From Mageeibacillus sp. UBA5770 (GTDB lineage Bacteria > Bacillota_A > Clostridia > Saccharofermentanales > Saccharofermentanaceae), in NCBI GenBank assembly GCA_002418705.1, contig DIEQ01000061.1, positions 1 to 7,292 of the forward strand: a DNA stretch of 7,292 nucleotides, written 5' to 3'. This document shows, in pieces, positions 6,490 through 7,292 of this stretch. The first letter of the stretch is position 1; each line of letters starts with the position of its first letter. The notes under the pieces were generated by a model. The model searched no databases, had not been told where the DNA came from, and was given only the letters and a program-made list of their open reading frames with translations. Made by a program: the position numbers and the translations under genes.

Positions 6490-7292
6490 ATGAAACAATG
6501 GTTTCCCGTACAGCTTCGTACACCACCCGGTTGTCTTCCTTAGGTCTCCAGATAAGAATCATCATAGCAGCATAGGCTGTCAGACCCAGGATCAGAGCAG
6601 CAATGCGATACGGCATAATCTGACCCATCCATCCGGCAATGATCTGGAACAGAATGCCGCCGACTGAGAAAATGACACTGAATAAGGCGCTTATTCTTGC
6701 CCGGATTTCAGCCGGCAGATATGACTTCACAGCTACTTCTCTTATGGTTGCACTTTGCACGCCCAGGAGACCGCACAGAAAGCGGTTGATCATCATGGCC
6801 GGGTACGGCAGAAACAGCAGAGTTGCATCGCAAAGATCATATACAGAATAGACCAGTTTTGTGAACTTATACCTTTTTTCGACAGGAATTTCCTTGTTGT
6901 ATTGAAGAAGTCCTCCGATTACACGTCCCAGTGTCTCGCTGCTTTTCAAAAATCCGAGCATCCCGACAGTGAACATAGTATGCGTCTGGTAAAACGCCTG
7001 TGTCATCACACTGATTCCGCTGCTGGCTCCGCTTGTGATGCTCATATAAGTGTAGACATTCCGAATCCCCTTCTCATTTTTAAGATAGCGGATCCCCTCC
7101 AGTAAATCGCTTTTGTATTTTTGCCATGTATAGCAGTCCGTACATCTTTTACCGGTTTCCTTAATCATTATCTCCAGAGTTATGTCTATGACGCTGATTG
7201 CTGAAAAGCCGATGAAAAGATACCCGATAGCGACTTCCTGATAAAGAAAAGTAGCAACAGGAGCCATTACAATGATAACCATAGGATATATC
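6488..7292 (-). CDS. MFS transporter, C-terminal part (5' end beyond window edge)
   Basis: The frame is open from the window edge to a TGA at 6490-6488, giving about 267 visible residues. An ATG at 7282 falls within a membrane helix and is unlikely to be the true start. The visible part begins with two hydrophobic segments (probably TM5-TM6). The long central cytoplasmic loop follows, with KRCTDC and DLLEGIRYLKNEKGIRN, a loop pattern typical of DHA3-type major facilitators. Then come about six further helices, including VGMLGFLKSSETLGRVIGG and ILGLTAYAAMMILIW near the end, and a short hydrophilic tail. It is clearly different in sequence from the MFS protein at 914-2176, so the two are not a recent duplication. 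The substrate cannot be inferred. It reads towards the 120-residue protein gene in the same direction, but that gene has its own promoter. Confidence 0.85.
   Translation of the reverse strand, partial: IYPMVIIVMAPVATFLYQEVAIGYLFIGFSAISVIDITLEIMIKETGKRCTDCYTWQKYKSDLLEGIRYLKNEKGIRNVYTYMSITSGASSGISVMTQAFYQTHTMFTVGMLGFLKSSETLGRVIGGLLQYNKEIPVEKRYKFTKLVYSVYDLCDATLLFLPYPAMMINRFLCGLLGVQSATIREVAVKSYLPAEIRARISALFSVIFSVGGILFQIIAGWMGQIMPYRIAALILGLTAYAAMMILIWRPKEDNRVVYEAVRETIVS

Noticed and set aside
6755..7105. Plus-strand open frame (116 codons) opposite the right-edge MFS gene
   Set aside because: The minus strand encodes clear transmembrane helices and MFS loop motifs; the plus-strand frame has no motif or convincing RBS.

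Overview
The window looks like ordinary chromosomal DNA from a Bacillota (Firmicutes) bacterium, probably of the Clostridia or a nearby class. This rests on strong GGAGG/GAGGAG ribosome binding sites, A/T-rich intergenic regions with sigma-70/sigma-A type promoters, mid-range GC content by eye, and protein sequences resembling those of anaerobic Gram-positives. No rRNA, tRNA, CRISPR array, insertion sequence or attachment site was seen. No gene-free stretch exceeds 300 bases.

Layout: bases 1-794 (+) hold the C-terminal half of an alpha-D-phosphohexomutase (phosphoglucomutase/phosphomannomutase family), cut by the window edge. It converges on a minus-strand operon across a 119-base gap (795-913) with no clear terminator. 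Read in transcription order, that operon is nrdA (5765-3237), nrdB (3209-2166) and an MFS exporter (2176-914). A promoter lies just upstream of nrdA. The MFS start codon overlaps the end of nrdB by 11 bases.

Upstream of nrdA is a strong intrinsic terminator (about 5909-5867). It ends a separate minus-strand unit encoding a 120-residue protein of unknown function with a Lys/Ala/Pro-rich tail (6320-5958), which has its own promoter and RBS. The right edge (7292-6488, minus) carries the C-terminal part of a second, different MFS transporter whose N-terminus lies outside the window.

How the genes work together: NrdA and NrdB form a class I (oxygen-dependent, diferric- or dimetal-tyrosyl-radical) ribonucleotide reductase that makes deoxyribonucleotides. 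All core catalytic, metal-ligand and radical-transfer residues are present. The overlapping MFS exporter is translated from the same message, but nothing in the sequence links its substrate to nucleotide metabolism. The most unusual items are this nrdB-MFS overlap and the orphan protein with a histone-like tail. I see no clear evidence of a wholly new multi-gene system.
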